Shown here piece after piece: positions 34,959-45,535 of a stretch of DNA of 63,168 bases; within the stretch, counting starts at the first letter, position 1; each line of letters opens with the position of its first letter. The notes below the pieces were generated by a model. That model worked only from the letters and a program-made list of their open reading frames with translations. It did not search any database and was not told the origin of the DNA. This stretch comes from Acidimicrobiaceae bacterium (lineage in GTDB: Bacteria; Actinomycetota; Acidimicrobiia; Acidimicrobiales; RAAP-2). The stretch lies in assembly GCA_947456245.1 (NCBI GenBank), contig CANGPS010000009.1:1-63168 (forward strand), given 5' to 3'. Both the position numbers and the translations under genes were made by a program.

Positions 34959-35046
34959 GGGAGAAACCTACCCGGGATGCCCGGAAACGACGGTTCGGCA
35001 CGGTGGAGGTGGCACACGACTCGGGTTATCGTCATGGCCGGTGCCG

Positions 35047-35901
35047 ATGACAACCGCGAAGCCGATCCTGCTGCTCCACGTTGGGATGCCCAAGACCGGG
35101 ACGACGTCGTTCCAGGCGCAGTGCCAGGAGCATGAGGCCGCGCTGCGCGCCGGTGGGCTGCTCTACCCGCGATCGGCTCGGGTTGAGCGATACCCGAACC
35201 ACGTGCTCCTCGCCATGGAGCTGTTTCGGCCGATGAGGGGCCTCGCTCGATCTCGGGCGCTCCGTGACCTCCTCGCCGAGATCGCGTCCTCGAGGTGCGG
35301 CCGTGTGCTCATCTCGGGTGAAGAGATGAGCATGCTCTGGCGACGGCCTGATCTCCTCACCGGCCTTCGCTCTGCCTTCGAGGAGTCCGGCGTCGAGGTG
35401 CACGTCCTGATGTGTCGTCGGCCGGCCGAATCGTTCGTCCCCGCGCTCTACGGGACGTTGGTACGGCAGGGATTGGGCATGCGGCGCGAAGAGTTCGAGC
35501 GCCAGGCCCGCCAGACCGGCCAGGTCACGGTTCCCGCCCTGCCGGAGTGGCCCAAGCGGACCTTCTGCACCGATCCCGATCTGCTGGTGCGGGGATTCAG
35601 CGAAGTGTTCGGGCCGGATCGACTGCACGTCATCGACTACGTCCCCTCCGGGATGACCACACGGTTGGTCGAGTCGCAGGCGTGGTTCTTCGGCGAGGAG
35701 GCATCCCTCTTCAGCGACGAGAGCCGCGAGAACGTCTCCGGAGACGCTGACGGGAGACGCCGACTCGAGGATCTCCTCGCCGAGGCGCAGGGTTCGACGG
35801 TCTGGCGGTCGACAGCGTGGGTGAGGTCGCCGGTGGCCCGGGAGATCAGGAACCGGGTGGGCGATGTGGCCACTCGGCTGTTGCGACGAGACGGATCCTG
35901 A
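35047..35901 (+). CDS. Sulfotransferase-like protein, paralogue 2
   Basis: The protein has 284 residues from the ATG at 35047 (a GTG two codons earlier is possible). LLLHVGMPKTGTTSFQAQC gives the PAPS 5' loop, and CRRPAESFVPALYGTLVRQG and VIDYVPSGMTTRLVESQAWF repeat the blocks of paralogue 1. The C-terminal tail (VWRSTAWVRSPVAREIRNRV) is also conserved among the three copies. Its start lies 88 bases from the divergent methyltransferase start, so the two could share a control region. Confidence 0.82.
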   Translation: MTTAKPILLLHVGMPKTGTTSFQAQCQEHEAALRAGGLLYPRSARVERYPNHVLLAMELFRPMRGLARSRALRDLLAEIASSRCGRVLISGEEMSMLWRRPDLLTGLRSAFEESGVEVHVLMCRRPAESFVPALYGTLVRQGLGMRREEFERQARQTGQVTVPALPEWPKRTFCTDPDLLVRGFSEVFGPDRLHVIDYVPSGMTTRLVESQAWFFGEEASLFSDESRENVSGDADGRRRLEDLLAEAQGSTVWRSTAWVRSPVAREIRNRVGDVATRLLRRDGS

Positions 35902-36478
35902 CGATCAACGCTGCTCGCTGACGATTTGGCATCGGGAGGTTGCGCCAGACAGAGGTCCCCGTCGTGGCCTGACTTCCGTTCGTCGGTGCGCGGTCTGACC
36001 TTCGTGCGTTCGTCCGATAGGCCTCGGGTCGTGACAGTCAACCCGCAGGTGGATCGTTGAGGTAGGCGCAGAGCAGGGCGATCGTGTGATCTGCCCAATC
36101 GCCGGGCGTCTGGCGCCCAAGGCCGAGATCGTCCTGGACGGCTCGCAGGCATCCGGGAGCCGGGCCGCATCGAAGCGCTCTGGATGGACTTTGCTGACGG
36201 GCACCGACTCTGGGCCCGGGACAATGCATCGAAGACCATCTCCTCCTTGACCGATCCCTCAGAGAGTCCAACCGCCGTGATCGCAGGGCCGGGCGGCGGC
36301 CGAACAGCGATCGATGGTGCGTCTCGTCAGGTCATCTCATAGAGTTCAGCGCACGCTGTCGATCCTCGGAGATGCAGTCCCGGTCACAGCGGGTTGAAGG
36401 AGAGCGTCTCGTGGTCCCAATGCTGCAATCTCGTCGCAACCTGAACTCTGTCATCCCCGGACGGCATCGGCATCACTG
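35902..36478. other. Long non-coding or decayed interval
   Basis: These 577 bases carry no intact gene. The right third holds apparent frameshifted coding traces on the minus strand (separate entry). The remainder has lower GC than the flanks and frequent stops in all frames. No terminal inverted repeats, transposase or tRNA were seen. Confidence 0.5.
36038..36330 (-). pseudogene. Possible frameshifted gene remnant
   Basis: On the minus strand, protein-like segments appear in successive frames: AITAVGLSEGSVKEEMVFDA, then SKVHPERFDAARLPDA, then AVQDDLGLGRQTPGDWADHT with a following IALLCAYLNDPPAG ending at a stop at 36038. Each looks like coding sequence, but no single frame joins them, suggesting at least two frameshifts. 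The family is not recognised. Chance reading of GC-rich sequence cannot be excluded. Confidence 0.3.
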
Positions 36479-37339
36479 ATGGCAGCTGTGACACAGGATC
36501 CGGTGGCACTGCTCCACGTCGGCATGCACAAGACCGGGACTACGTCCTTCCAGGCACAGCTGAGTGCCCACGATGCCGAGCTGCTGGAGGGTGGCCTCCT
36601 CTATCCCTCCACCAGCCGGGAGAACCCCTCCGTGAGCCACAACCTGCTGGCAAAGGAGCTCTTGGCCGCAAGACGACACCCGATGCAGATCCGGTGCGTC
36701 AGAGACCTCTTCGCAGAGATCAGCGCCTCAGGGTGTGACCGCGTGTTCATCTCCTTTGAGGAGCTGAGCATGGCCTGGGACCGACCTGCGCTGCTTGACG
36801 CACTTCGCGTCGAGTTGGAACAGGTGGGCTACCGCGTCCACGTGCTGTTCTCTCGGCGAGAGGCCGAGTCCTTCGTGCCAGCGCTCTACGGCACGCTCGT
36901 GCGCATGGGGATGGGGATCCCACGCGAGGACTTTGAACGACAGGCACGAGAGACCGGTCGGGTCGTCGTCCCGCGCATGGGGGTGTGGCCGAAGCGCGTG
37001 CACTGCACCGACCCTGACGAGATGATCGAAAGCTTCAGCGCAGTGTTCGGCGCCGACCGTTTGCACGTCGTCGACTACACCTCCTCGGGGATGGTGGCTC
37101 GGATCATGGAGACCCAAGCTTGGTTCTTCAGGGATGAGGCGGCGTTGCTCAGCGACGAGGATCGCGAGAACGTGTCGGGAGACCTGGCGAGCCGGCGTCG
37201 TCTTGAGAACCTCCTCGCCGACGTCCAGGGCTCGAGGGTCTGGAGGGCGACAGCCTGGACGAGGTCTCCGACGGCACGCCGGATCCGCGGTACATCGGTC
37301 CGCCTGGCCTCTCGTCTGCGCGCGTCCTCATCGAGCTGA
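36479..37339 (+). CDS. Sulfotransferase-like protein, paralogue 3
   Basis: This is a 286-residue third copy. LLHVGMHKTGTTSFQAQ carries the PAPS loop, and SRREAESFVPALYGTLVRMG, VVDYTSSGMVARIMETQAWF and RRRLENLLADVQGSRVWRAT are the shared blocks. It differs from the other two by ESFSAVFGADRLHVVDY and a serine-rich C-terminus. It lies after a decayed interval and before 407 bases without a gene, consistent with an unstable accessory segment. Confidence 0.82.
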   Translation: MAAVTQDPVALLHVGMHKTGTTSFQAQLSAHDAELLEGGLLYPSTSRENPSVSHNLLAKELLAARRHPMQIRCVRDLFAEISASGCDRVFISFEELSMAWDRPALLDALRVELEQVGYRVHVLFSRREAESFVPALYGTLVRMGMGIPREDFERQARETGRVVVPRMGVWPKRVHCTDPDEMIESFSAVFGADRLHVVDYTSSGMVARIMETQAWFFRDEAALLSDEDRENVSGDLASRRRLENLLADVQGSRVWRATAWTRSPTARRIRGTSVRLASRLRASSSS

Positions 37340-37746
37340 ATCAAGCGCACGTCGGGTCGTAATGTCGGGCGACGCCCAAGGTGATGGGCCGCAGCAGAGA
37401 GGACTCGCACCGGTGAGTTCGCGAATTGTGCGGCTGCCAGCCACGAGTGGGCGTTGGCGATCGCTTGTGGAGGATGAGCGTCATCGCGCATGAACGGGGG
37501 AGGGCGGAGCGATCCTGGGAAGCCCTGCTCGTGTCGGGATTCCGCTCGTCGAGGCGCGTGCGGGCGACCCTGGGGGCCTCGGATTGGACCATCCTGCCGT
37601 GAGCGGTCCTCGGCGTATGATTCGCAGCGTGAGTGCTGCCTCAAAGTCGATGCTCAGTACCCTGAGAGACGGGGGCGGGACAAGCGTGAGGCGCAGGACG
37701 GTTACTCCGAGACAACAATCGTAAGCATCTAGTTCAGAAGAATGTC
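37340..37746. other. Intergenic stretch upstream of tRNA-Arg
   Basis: This is 407 bases with short, unconvincing reading frames only. The last part should contain the tRNA promoter, but no clear -35/-10 pair stands out. No integrase or direct copy of the tRNA 3' end was recognised here. Confidence 0.5.
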
Positions 37747-37822
37747 GCTCCCGTAGCTCAGGGGATAGAGCGTCGGTTTCCTAAACCGTGCGTCGCAGGT
37801 TCGAATCCTGCCGGGGGCACCA
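37747..37822 (+). tRNA. tRNA-Arg (anticodon CCT)
   Basis: The cloverleaf folds by eye. The acceptor stem is GCTCCCG/CGGGGGC (one T-G pair), the D arm GCTC-AGGGGATA-GAGC, the anticodon arm TCGGT-TTCCTAA-ACCGT with anticodon CCT (one end mismatch), and the T arm GCAGG-TTCGAAT-CCTGC. The discriminator A is at 37819 and CCA is encoded (37820-37822). The next base begins an ATG of a truncated dioxygenase gene. Confidence 0.96.
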
Positions 37823-38341
37823 ATGATTGCAAGGGGTTTAGCCAACGACCCCCGCCTCCTGCGGCTGGCGGCACTGCTGGGCAGCCCCGCTCAGGCGTTC
37901 CTGGACCGCCAGCGCGGCCTCCAGCTGCTGATCAAGCCAGCCGGTCCGCTCGCCGGGATCTCGAACCTCCCGTGGCACCATGACTGCTGGTACGAGGCGC
38001 CGCCGATCACGTGCCCCTCGGTGACGATCGGCATCCAGATCACCGGGTCGACGTCGGAGACGGGACGATTCGAGGTCATCCCCGGATCGCAGGGGAAGTC
38101 GGTCTCTCCGAAGCTCACCTCCGACGAGATGGCGGGTTGGCCGCAGTTCGGGATCGACACCGAGCCGGGCGACGTGACGGTGCACCTCCACGACGTCCTG
38201 CATGCGTCTCCGGCCCCGACCGGAGACGGCGGTCGGGCGACGCTGTACATGACCTACTACCCGCCGGTCCTCGCCGAGCACGTCCGTGTGGGCGAGGAGA
38301 TCTCCGACATGCTCGATCGCCGGCGGTCGACCCCGAGCTGA
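37823..38341 (+). CDS. N-terminally truncated phytanoyl-CoA dioxygenase family protein
   Basis: This is a 172-residue remainder of an Fe(II)/2-oxoglutarate dioxygenase (PhyH). The iron ligands H52 and D54 (PWHHDCW) and H127 (LHDVLHASP), and the 2-oxoglutarate Arg138 (GGRATLYMTYYP), are present. Family members usually have about 80-120 residues before the HxD motif; here only about 50 remain. The reading frame starts at the ATG immediately after the tRNA CCA, has no ribosome site, and upstream meets a stop inside the tRNA. The gene was evidently cut at the tRNA 3' end; expression is doubtful. Confidence 0.75.
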   Translation: MIARGLANDPRLLRLAALLGSPAQAFLDRQRGLQLLIKPAGPLAGISNLPWHHDCWYEAPPITCPSVTIGIQITGSTSETGRFEVIPGSQGKSVSPKLTSDEMAGWPQFGIDTEPGDVTVHLHDVLHASPAPTGDGGRATLYMTYYPPVLAEHVRVGEEISDMLDRRRSTPS

Positions 38342-38450
38342 TCCGCCTCCCCGGGTCGACAGGGTCACGCGGTCGATCCCTGGGGACCGAGTCCGCCCGC
38401 GGCCCGGACTGCCGTGCCCGTGACGGTGGTGAGCCCTACGCTCGTCGTCC

Positions 38451-38813
38451 ATGGGGACGGATGACGTCGAGGTGTACCTCTCCGGCCTCGGCCAACGGGA
38501 CCGAGACTGCCTCTCGGAGCTCCGCGGGACCCTCAACGACCTGATCCCCGACGCCGACGAGTGCCTCTCCTACGGGGTGCCGGCCCTGAGGCTCCCAGGC
38601 GGCCCGGTGGTGGCGGGGTACGCCGCCTTCACGAACCATCTCTCCTTCCTGCCCTTCAGCGGAGGGATCCTCGAGGGCCTGTCCGCCAGCCTCGGTGGCC
38701 GGACGTGGACGAAGAGCTCGCTGCACTTCACCGCCGACGTGCCCCTGCCCCGTGATCTGGTGGAGACCCTCGTCGCTGCACGGCTGAGAGAGATCGAAGC
38801 CCGGAGTCGGTGA
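38451..38813 (+). CDS. DUF1801-family protein (YdhG-like)
   Basis: This is a 120-residue protein of the YdhG/DUF1801 fold, related to frataxin-like iron-chaperone domains in databases but of unproven function. It shows DDVEVYLSGLGQRDRDCLSE, then DECLSYGVPALRLPGGPVVA and GYAAFTNHLSFLPFSGG, followed by the usual HFTADVPLPRDLVETLV ending, all typical of the family. It appears to be a single-gene unit. Confidence 0.8.
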   Translation: MGTDDVEVYLSGLGQRDRDCLSELRGTLNDLIPDADECLSYGVPALRLPGGPVVAGYAAFTNHLSFLPFSGGILEGLSASLGGRTWTKSSLHFTADVPLPRDLVETLVAARLREIEARSR

Positions 38814-38854
38814 CGCGGAAGCTGGCGACCAGCTGAACGTGGCTCAGCCGAGGG

Positions 38855-39277
38855 TCACGGCTCGGAGGTCGGTGACGCGATCGGTGAGGCGGATGGCACA
38901 ACGCAGGCATCCGGACCGGGGAGCCGATGTCGGTTGGCGGCGACGAACCCGTAGACCGCTCGGGAGGCCGAGCGTATGACCGGAGCATCGATGATCCCGC
39001 CGAGCACCCACCTCCAGCCGCCGCAGGCCTTCAGGGCGGCGGCCACGGCGGCATGCCCCCTCACGGGGGCTCGCCCGGGTGACACCCAGTAGGCGGCCTG
39101 CTGGGCCTCGCTGGGGGTGAAGCCGAGCTCGGCGCACCCCTGTGCGCCGAGTGACTGGTGGGAGACGATGCCGTAGTCAGCGTTTGACCAGTGCCGCGTG
39201 AATGCGAGGGATCCCTTCGTGCAGATGCCACAGTCGGCGTCGTAGACGAAGCGGCCTCGCAGCTCCTCCTGACGCAC
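38855..39277 (-). CDS. DCC-family thiol-disulfide oxidoreductase (DUF393)
   Basis: This is a 140-residue protein with the family-naming motif DxDCxxC near the N-terminus (VYDADCGICTKGS), followed by HQSLGAQGCAELGFTPSEAQ and the GHAAVAAALKACGGWRW segment, as in DUF393 proteins. A thioredoxin-like redox role is predicted for the family. The C-terminal 20 residues are Pro/Ser-rich. It is divergent from the phosphotriesterase-like gene with 176 bases between. Confidence 0.87.
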   Translation of the reverse strand: MRQEELRGRFVYDADCGICTKGSLAFTRHWSNADYGIVSHQSLGAQGCAELGFTPSEAQQAAYWVSPGRAPVRGHAAVAAALKACGGWRWVLGGIIDAPVIRSASRAVYGFVAANRHRLPGPDACVVPSASPIASPTSEP

Positions 39278-39453
39278 GGGGTCCTCCCTCGGGTCGTCGC
39301 TGCCGCCAACATACTGGCGGCCCCTCGAGCATCGGCCAGGGACGTGGGGCTCGTTGCGGGCGGAATGGCGTCAGGCCTCACCGTGGTCGCGGATCGCCAA
39401 GCCCTGCGACCGGGGTGGTGGCAGACTCGTCCCGACGCACCCAGAGGAGGACG

Positions 39454-40434
39454 ATGTCGACCATTCAGACGATCCGTGGTCCGGTGGACGCCGCCGAGCT
39501 CGGCCGGACCTATGTCCACGAGCACATCTTCGTCCTGACGCCGGACGTCCAGCAGAACTACCCCGACGAGTGGGGCGACGAGGAACAGCGGATCGCCGAC
39601 GCGGTGGCCAAGCTCACCGCCCTGTCGGAGTCCGGGGTGCGGACGATCATCGACCCCACGGTGGTCGGTCTCGGGCGCTACATCCCGAGGATCCAGCGGG
39701 TGGCTGAGCAGGTCCCCGACCTCAACATCATCGTCGCCACCGGCTGCTACACGTACAAGGACGTGCCGCTGTTCTTCCATCACCGAGGTCCCGCCCTCAA
39801 CGAGGCGCTCGGCGTGGAGATGCCCGACCCGATGGTGGCCATGTTCGTCGGGGACCTCACCGAGGGCATCGCCGGGACGGGGGTCAGGGCGGCTCTGCTC
39901 AAGTGCGCCATCGACGAGCCGGGCATGACGCCGGGAGTCGAGCGCATCATGCGAGCAGTGGCCCAGGCGCACCTGATCACCGGAGCCCCCATCACCGTCC
40001 ACACCCACCCGGAGACCCACCAGGGCCTGGCGGTGCAGCGCCTGATGGCCGAGGAGGGCGTCGACCCAGCGCGAGTCGTCCTCGGGCACAGCGGCGACTC
40101 CGAGGACGCCGACCACCTGTCGACCTTGGCCGAGGCGGGCTTCTGGCTCGGGATGGACCGCTTCGGGATCAACCTGGCCACGACCTTCGAGGCTCGCGCC
40201 GACATCGTCGTGGAGATGTGCCGGCGGGGGTTCGCCGAGCGGATGATGCTGGCTCACGACGCCGCCTGCTACATCGACTGGATCGACCCGGACGTGCTGG
40301 CCTTCCTCCCGGACTGGAACTACCTGCACATCGAGCACGACGTCCTGCCGTACCTCCGCGCGCACGGAGTCAGCGACGAGCAGATCACCACCATGCTGGT
40401 CGACAACCCCCGTCGGTACCTCACGGGGGTGTGA
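39454..40434 (+). CDS. Phosphotriesterase-family metal hydrolase
   Basis: The protein has 326 residues from the ATG at 39454, after an AGAGGAGG site. It is an amidohydrolase-superfamily barrel: metal ligands HxH in YVHEHIFVL, the bridging carboxylated Lys in ALLKCAIDEPGMT, His in VHTHPETHQG and LGHSGDSED, and the final Asp in LAHDAACYIDWID. Members are lactonases (including N-acyl-homoserine lactonases) or organophosphate hydrolases; a lactonase is more probable in this setting. It is the first of two rightward genes with the VOC gene. Confidence 0.9.
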   Translation: MSTIQTIRGPVDAAELGRTYVHEHIFVLTPDVQQNYPDEWGDEEQRIADAVAKLTALSESGVRTIIDPTVVGLGRYIPRIQRVAEQVPDLNIIVATGCYTYKDVPLFFHHRGPALNEALGVEMPDPMVAMFVGDLTEGIAGTGVRAALLKCAIDEPGMTPGVERIMRAVAQAHLITGAPITVHTHPETHQGLAVQRLMAEEGVDPARVVLGHSGDSEDADHLSTLAEAGFWLGMDRFGINLATTFEARADIVVEMCRRGFAERMMLAHDAACYIDWIDPDVLAFLPDWNYLHIEHDVLPYLRAHGVSDEQITTMLVDNPRRYLTGV

Positions 40435-40474
40435 GGTCATCGGGTAACGTCTCGCCTCACGACAAGGAGGATCC

Positions 40475-40912
40475 ATGGCGCGAGTGAGCACGTACCTGAA
40501 CTTCATGGGCGAGACCGCCGAGGCCTTCGCCTTCTACAAGGAGGTCTTCGACGGGGAGTACCTCGCCCCGACGATGACCTTCGGCGACATCCCCGCCAGT
40601 CCTGGCATGCCTCCCATCCCGGAGTCCGAGCGCGGGTTGGTCATGCATGCCGAGCTGTCGATCCTCGACGGTCACGTGCTCATGGCGACCGACATGCTCG
40701 AGTCGATGGGCCATGAGCGTCGCATCGGCAACAACATCACGATCAACCTGGAGCCCGACACCCGGGCGGAGACCGAGCGCCTCTACGACCTGCTCTCGCA
40801 GGGAAGCACGGACGGCACGGGCCTCCAGGACATGCCGTTCGGCTACTGGGGGACCTGCTGCGACCGCTTTGGCATTCGCTGGATGTTCAACTGCGCCGAG
40901 CCCGCGGCCTGA
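40475..40912 (+). CDS. VOC-family protein, PhnB/glyoxalase-like
   Basis: This is a 145-residue protein with the PhnB-type opening VSTYLNFMGETAEAFAFYKE then VFDGEY, and a later LMATDMLESMGHERRIGNNI. The ending DRFGIRWMFNCAEP is the family signature. The vicinal-oxygen-chelate fold binds a metal in catalytic members; no specific reaction can be assigned. It follows the phosphotriesterase-like gene by 40 bases, with an AAGGAGG site. Confidence 0.87.
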   Translation: MARVSTYLNFMGETAEAFAFYKEVFDGEYLAPTMTFGDIPASPGMPPIPESERGLVMHAELSILDGHVLMATDMLESMGHERRIGNNITINLEPDTRAETERLYDLLSQGSTDGTGLQDMPFGYWGTCCDRFGIRWMFNCAEPAA

Positions 40913-40920
40913 AGCGTTCC

Positions 40921-41247
40921 TCAGTCTGAGCCATCGACGAGGTAGACCTTCCGAAGTCGCTCGTGGACGGTCCACGTGGTGGCCGTCCCCTCATCGAGCC
41001 GGACGACGTCGCCCTGCCCGATCAGCACGTCCGGCTGGCCGTCGACCGAGATGGTGGCCGATCCGGCCAGCACGATGAAGACCTCGTCGACCTCGATGTC
41101 GGTGGTCACGCCGGGCTCGATCTCCCAGATGCCGACCTCACGGTCTCCCGCCGCACCCAGGACCACGTTCGCCGTGCCGTCTGCGTCTGCCTCGAGCTGC
41201 TCGGTGGTGGCGTGGGTCACGCAGATCGGCTGGTCGCAGTCGCGCAT
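40921..41247 (-). CDS. Cupin domain protein
   Basis: The protein has 108 residues from the ATG at 41247. It is a single small beta-barrel cupin: GIWEIEPGVTTDIEVDEVFI (motif 1 with Glu replacing the usual His pair), VLAGSATISVDGQPD, and GQGDVVRLDEGTATTWTVHE (motif 2). This layout matches cupin_3/DUF861 proteins such as ureidoglycolate-related enzymes. Convergent with the VOC gene, eight bases apart. Confidence 0.83.
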   Translation of the reverse strand: MRDCDQPICVTHATTEQLEADADGTANVVLGAAGDREVGIWEIEPGVTTDIEVDEVFIVLAGSATISVDGQPDVLIGQGDVVRLDEGTATTWTVHERLRKVYLVDGSD

Positions 41248-41337
41248 GGGTGCTCCTCGGTCTCGGCGGTGACCCACGAACCTATCGGGGAGCCCCCGAC
41301 CCGGATGGGTCCTGAGGGCTCCCCGACGGTGTCGACC

Positions 41338-42642
41338 TCAAGCGGCCGGGCCCTTGGCCAGGACGATGGTCGAGGTGTGGGACTGGCCCGACGAGTCGGT
41401 CCAGGCGATGGTGACCTTGTCGCCGGGGTGGCGGGCGCTGAGCTGGTTCGTCAGCTCGGTCGGCGAGGCGACGACCACGCCGTTGACGGCGGTGATGGTC
41501 GTGCCCTGCCCGATGCCGGCGGCCGCAGCCGGGGACCCGGCGACCGTCCCGACCACCGCGACGCCGCTGGCCGCAGCGCTGCCGTCGATGCTCGACGAGG
41601 CGTTCTGGACCTGCACGCCGAGGAACGCCGTCTGACCGATGTGCACGGTGCTCGAGGCGGTGCCGGCGGTGATCTGCTTCACGATCGCCATGGCGTCGTT
41701 GATCGGCACGGCGAAGCCCTGTGAGGCAGCGGTCGAGAAGGAGTAGGACGCCGAGGCGGCCGTGTCGATCCCGAGGACCTCGCCATCCATGTTGACCAGC
41801 GGACCACCCGAGTCGCCCGGCTGGATGGGGGCGTTGGTGGCGATCAGGCCGGAGAGCCTCTCGGAGTCCCCGTTGGACTCGTCGCTGGCGGTGATGGATC
41901 GACCGAGTCCCGTGATGGTCCCGGCGGCGACGCTGGGCGTGCCGCCCTGTCCGCCGGCGTTCCCGATGCCGAGGACGGCCTGTCCGACGGAGGCGGTCGA
42001 GGAGTTCCCGAGATCGGCCGTGGTGAGGCCGGAGGCACCCACCAGCTTGATCACGGCGATGTCGTGGCTGCGGTCGTAGCCGACGACGAGGGCGTTGTAG
42101 GTCTTACCGTTGCCCACATCGGTGGCGGAGATCTTCGTCGCCCCACGGATCACGTGGTTGTTCGTCAGGATGGTCCCGTCGGACGTCAGCACCACGCCGG
42201 TTCCGGCCGCCGAGGAGCTCTGATACCCGAGGTCGGTGTTGATGTCGACGATGGCGGGGCTGACCTTGGCGGCCACCTTGGCCTGGGCTGCGCTGGTCGC
42301 GCCGGTGCCGGCGGAACCGCTGCTGTAGCCGGGATCACTCTGCCCGCCTGTGGCACCCGATGGGATCTGCGGCGCCGACTGGAAGGACTCTGACTCATGG
42401 GCGTCGCTCGAGGGCCATGCCACATGTCCGGCTGCACCTCCGATGACTGCGGCGGCCACCATGCCGGCAGCCACGATCGCGACCTGGCGACGACGGTTGG
42501 GGCGGTGGGCTGCCTCAGCCCCCTCAGAGGGGGCTGCTGCACCCTCGGTGCTGCCGACGCCGAGGCTGGGAGGGGTCCAGAGCGCCCAGTCCTGTGAAGC
42601 CCCCGCAGCGGGGAGGCTCGGGATGTCGTTGTTCTCGTCCAT
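41338..42642 (-). CDS. Membrane-anchored HtrA/DegP-like serine protease
   Basis: The protein has 434 residues: a cytosolic N-terminus of about 50, one transmembrane helix (VAIVAAGMVAAAVIGGAAG, about 53-72), a Ser/Gly linker, a trypsin-like domain and one PDZ domain. The catalytic triad is His in LTNNHVIRGA, Asp in RSHDIAVIKL and Ser in PGDSGGPLVNM. The PDZ domain (about residues 335-430) has GIGQGTTITAVNGV. It degrades or processes misfolded envelope proteins. It is transcribed alone, divergent from the SDR gene. Confidence 0.95.
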   Translation of the reverse strand: MDENNDIPSLPAAGASQDWALWTPPSLGVGSTEGAAAPSEGAEAAHRPNRRRQVAIVAAGMVAAAVIGGAAGHVAWPSSDAHESESFQSAPQIPSGATGGQSDPGYSSGSAGTGATSAAQAKVAAKVSPAIVDINTDLGYQSSSAAGTGVVLTSDGTILTNNHVIRGATKISATDVGNGKTYNALVVGYDRSHDIAVIKLVGASGLTTADLGNSSTASVGQAVLGIGNAGGQGGTPSVAAGTITGLGRSITASDESNGDSERLSGLIATNAPIQPGDSGGPLVNMDGEVLGIDTAASASYSFSTAASQGFAVPINDAMAIVKQITAGTASSTVHIGQTAFLGVQVQNASSSIDGSAAASGVAVVGTVAGSPAAAAGIGQGTTITAVNGVVVASPTELTNQLSARHPGDKVTIAWTDSSGQSHTSTIVLAKGPAA

Positions 42643-42774
42643 GGTTCCTCCGTGTTCGGTGTTGCTGGAGACCAGTCAACGAGGCGTGCCTAAGGACGAG
42701 TGGAGGCCGCCCTAAGACCTGCATAAGACTGCAGGCGTGCCGACGCCCGCCGGGTCCGGTAGAGGGGAGCAGAC

Positions 42775-43524
42775 ATGGGACGAGCATTGGTCACCGGAGC
42801 ATCGAGTGGATTGGGGCTTGAGCTGGCGAAGCTGCTCGACGCACAGGGCCACGAGGTGGTCCTCGTGGCGAGGACGGCGGCAGCGCTCGAGGAGCTCGCG
42901 TCGTCGTTGAGGAATCCGACGATCATCGCCGCGGACCTCGCCACCGAGCAGGGCCGCCGCGCCGTGACCGATGCCGTCGACTCAGTGGACATCCTGGTCA
43001 ACAACGCGGGATTCGGAGAGTGCGGGCTCTTCGCCGAGATCGACGAGGCCCGCTCGGTGTCGATGGTCGAGCTCAACTGCGAGGCGGTGGTGTCGCTCAC
43101 GCGCAGCTACCTGCCGGCGATGGTGGCACGAGGCTCAGGAAAGGTCATGAACGTCGCTTCGACCGCCGCGTTCCAGCCCGGTCCCACCATGGCCGTCTAC
43201 TACGCGTCGAAGGCCTTCGTCCTGTCCTTCACCGAGGCGGTGGCGGAGGAGACCCGAGGTTCGGGGGTCACCCTCACGGCGTTCTGCCCCGGTGCGTTCG
43301 CCTCGGGCTTCCAGGACGCCGCCCACGCCGGCAACACGAGGCTGATCAAGGGCCGTTCGCTTCCGAGCTCGGCGGAGCTCGCCCGGGCCGGTCTCGCCGC
43401 GATGGACCGTGGCGACGTCGTCCACGTCCCCGGACTGTCGAACAAGGTGACGGCGGTGTCCTCGCGCTTCACGCCGCGGCCGCTCATGCGTCGTATTGTG
43501 CGCTACATCCAGGACGAGGCCTGA
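42775..43524 (+). CDS. Short-chain dehydrogenase/reductase
   Basis: This 249-residue SDR has the cofactor motif LVTGASSGLGLELA at residues 5-18, ARTAAALEEL after beta2 (NADP(H) type), DILVNNAGFGECG, the catalytic Ser in NVASTAAFQPGP, and Tyr/Lys in YYASKAFV. The late FCPGAFASGFQ and the C-terminal basic tail are like the DltE/YdfG-type SDR subgroup. It precedes acetyl-CoA synthetase by 31 bases. Confidence 0.9.
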   Translation: MGRALVTGASSGLGLELAKLLDAQGHEVVLVARTAAALEELASSLRNPTIIAADLATEQGRRAVTDAVDSVDILVNNAGFGECGLFAEIDEARSVSMVELNCEAVVSLTRSYLPAMVARGSGKVMNVASTAAFQPGPTMAVYYASKAFVLSFTEAVAEETRGSGVTLTAFCPGAFASGFQDAAHAGNTRLIKGRSLPSSAELARAGLAAMDRGDVVHVPGLSNKVTAVSSRFTPRPLMRRIVRYIQDEA

Positions 43525-43555
43525 GCCGAGCTCGGCCGCGGCGACAGGGGGAGCG

Positions 43556-45534
<1,979 letters not shown>

Positions 45535-45535
<1 letters not shown>

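Noticed and set aside
35637-36239. 200-codon minus-strand frame overlapping sulfotransferase 2
   Set aside because: More than a third lies antisense to a conserved gene and the product is Arg/Ser-rich without a motif; only the short segments listed as a remnant look protein-like.
32998-38341. A complete mobile genomic island at the tRNA
   Set aside because: No integrase, transposase, terminal repeats or second att copy could be seen, so only the junction itself is reported.
39061-40506. Long minus-strand frame over the phosphotriesterase-like gene
   Set aside because: It spans two unrelated real genes and shows antisense composition.
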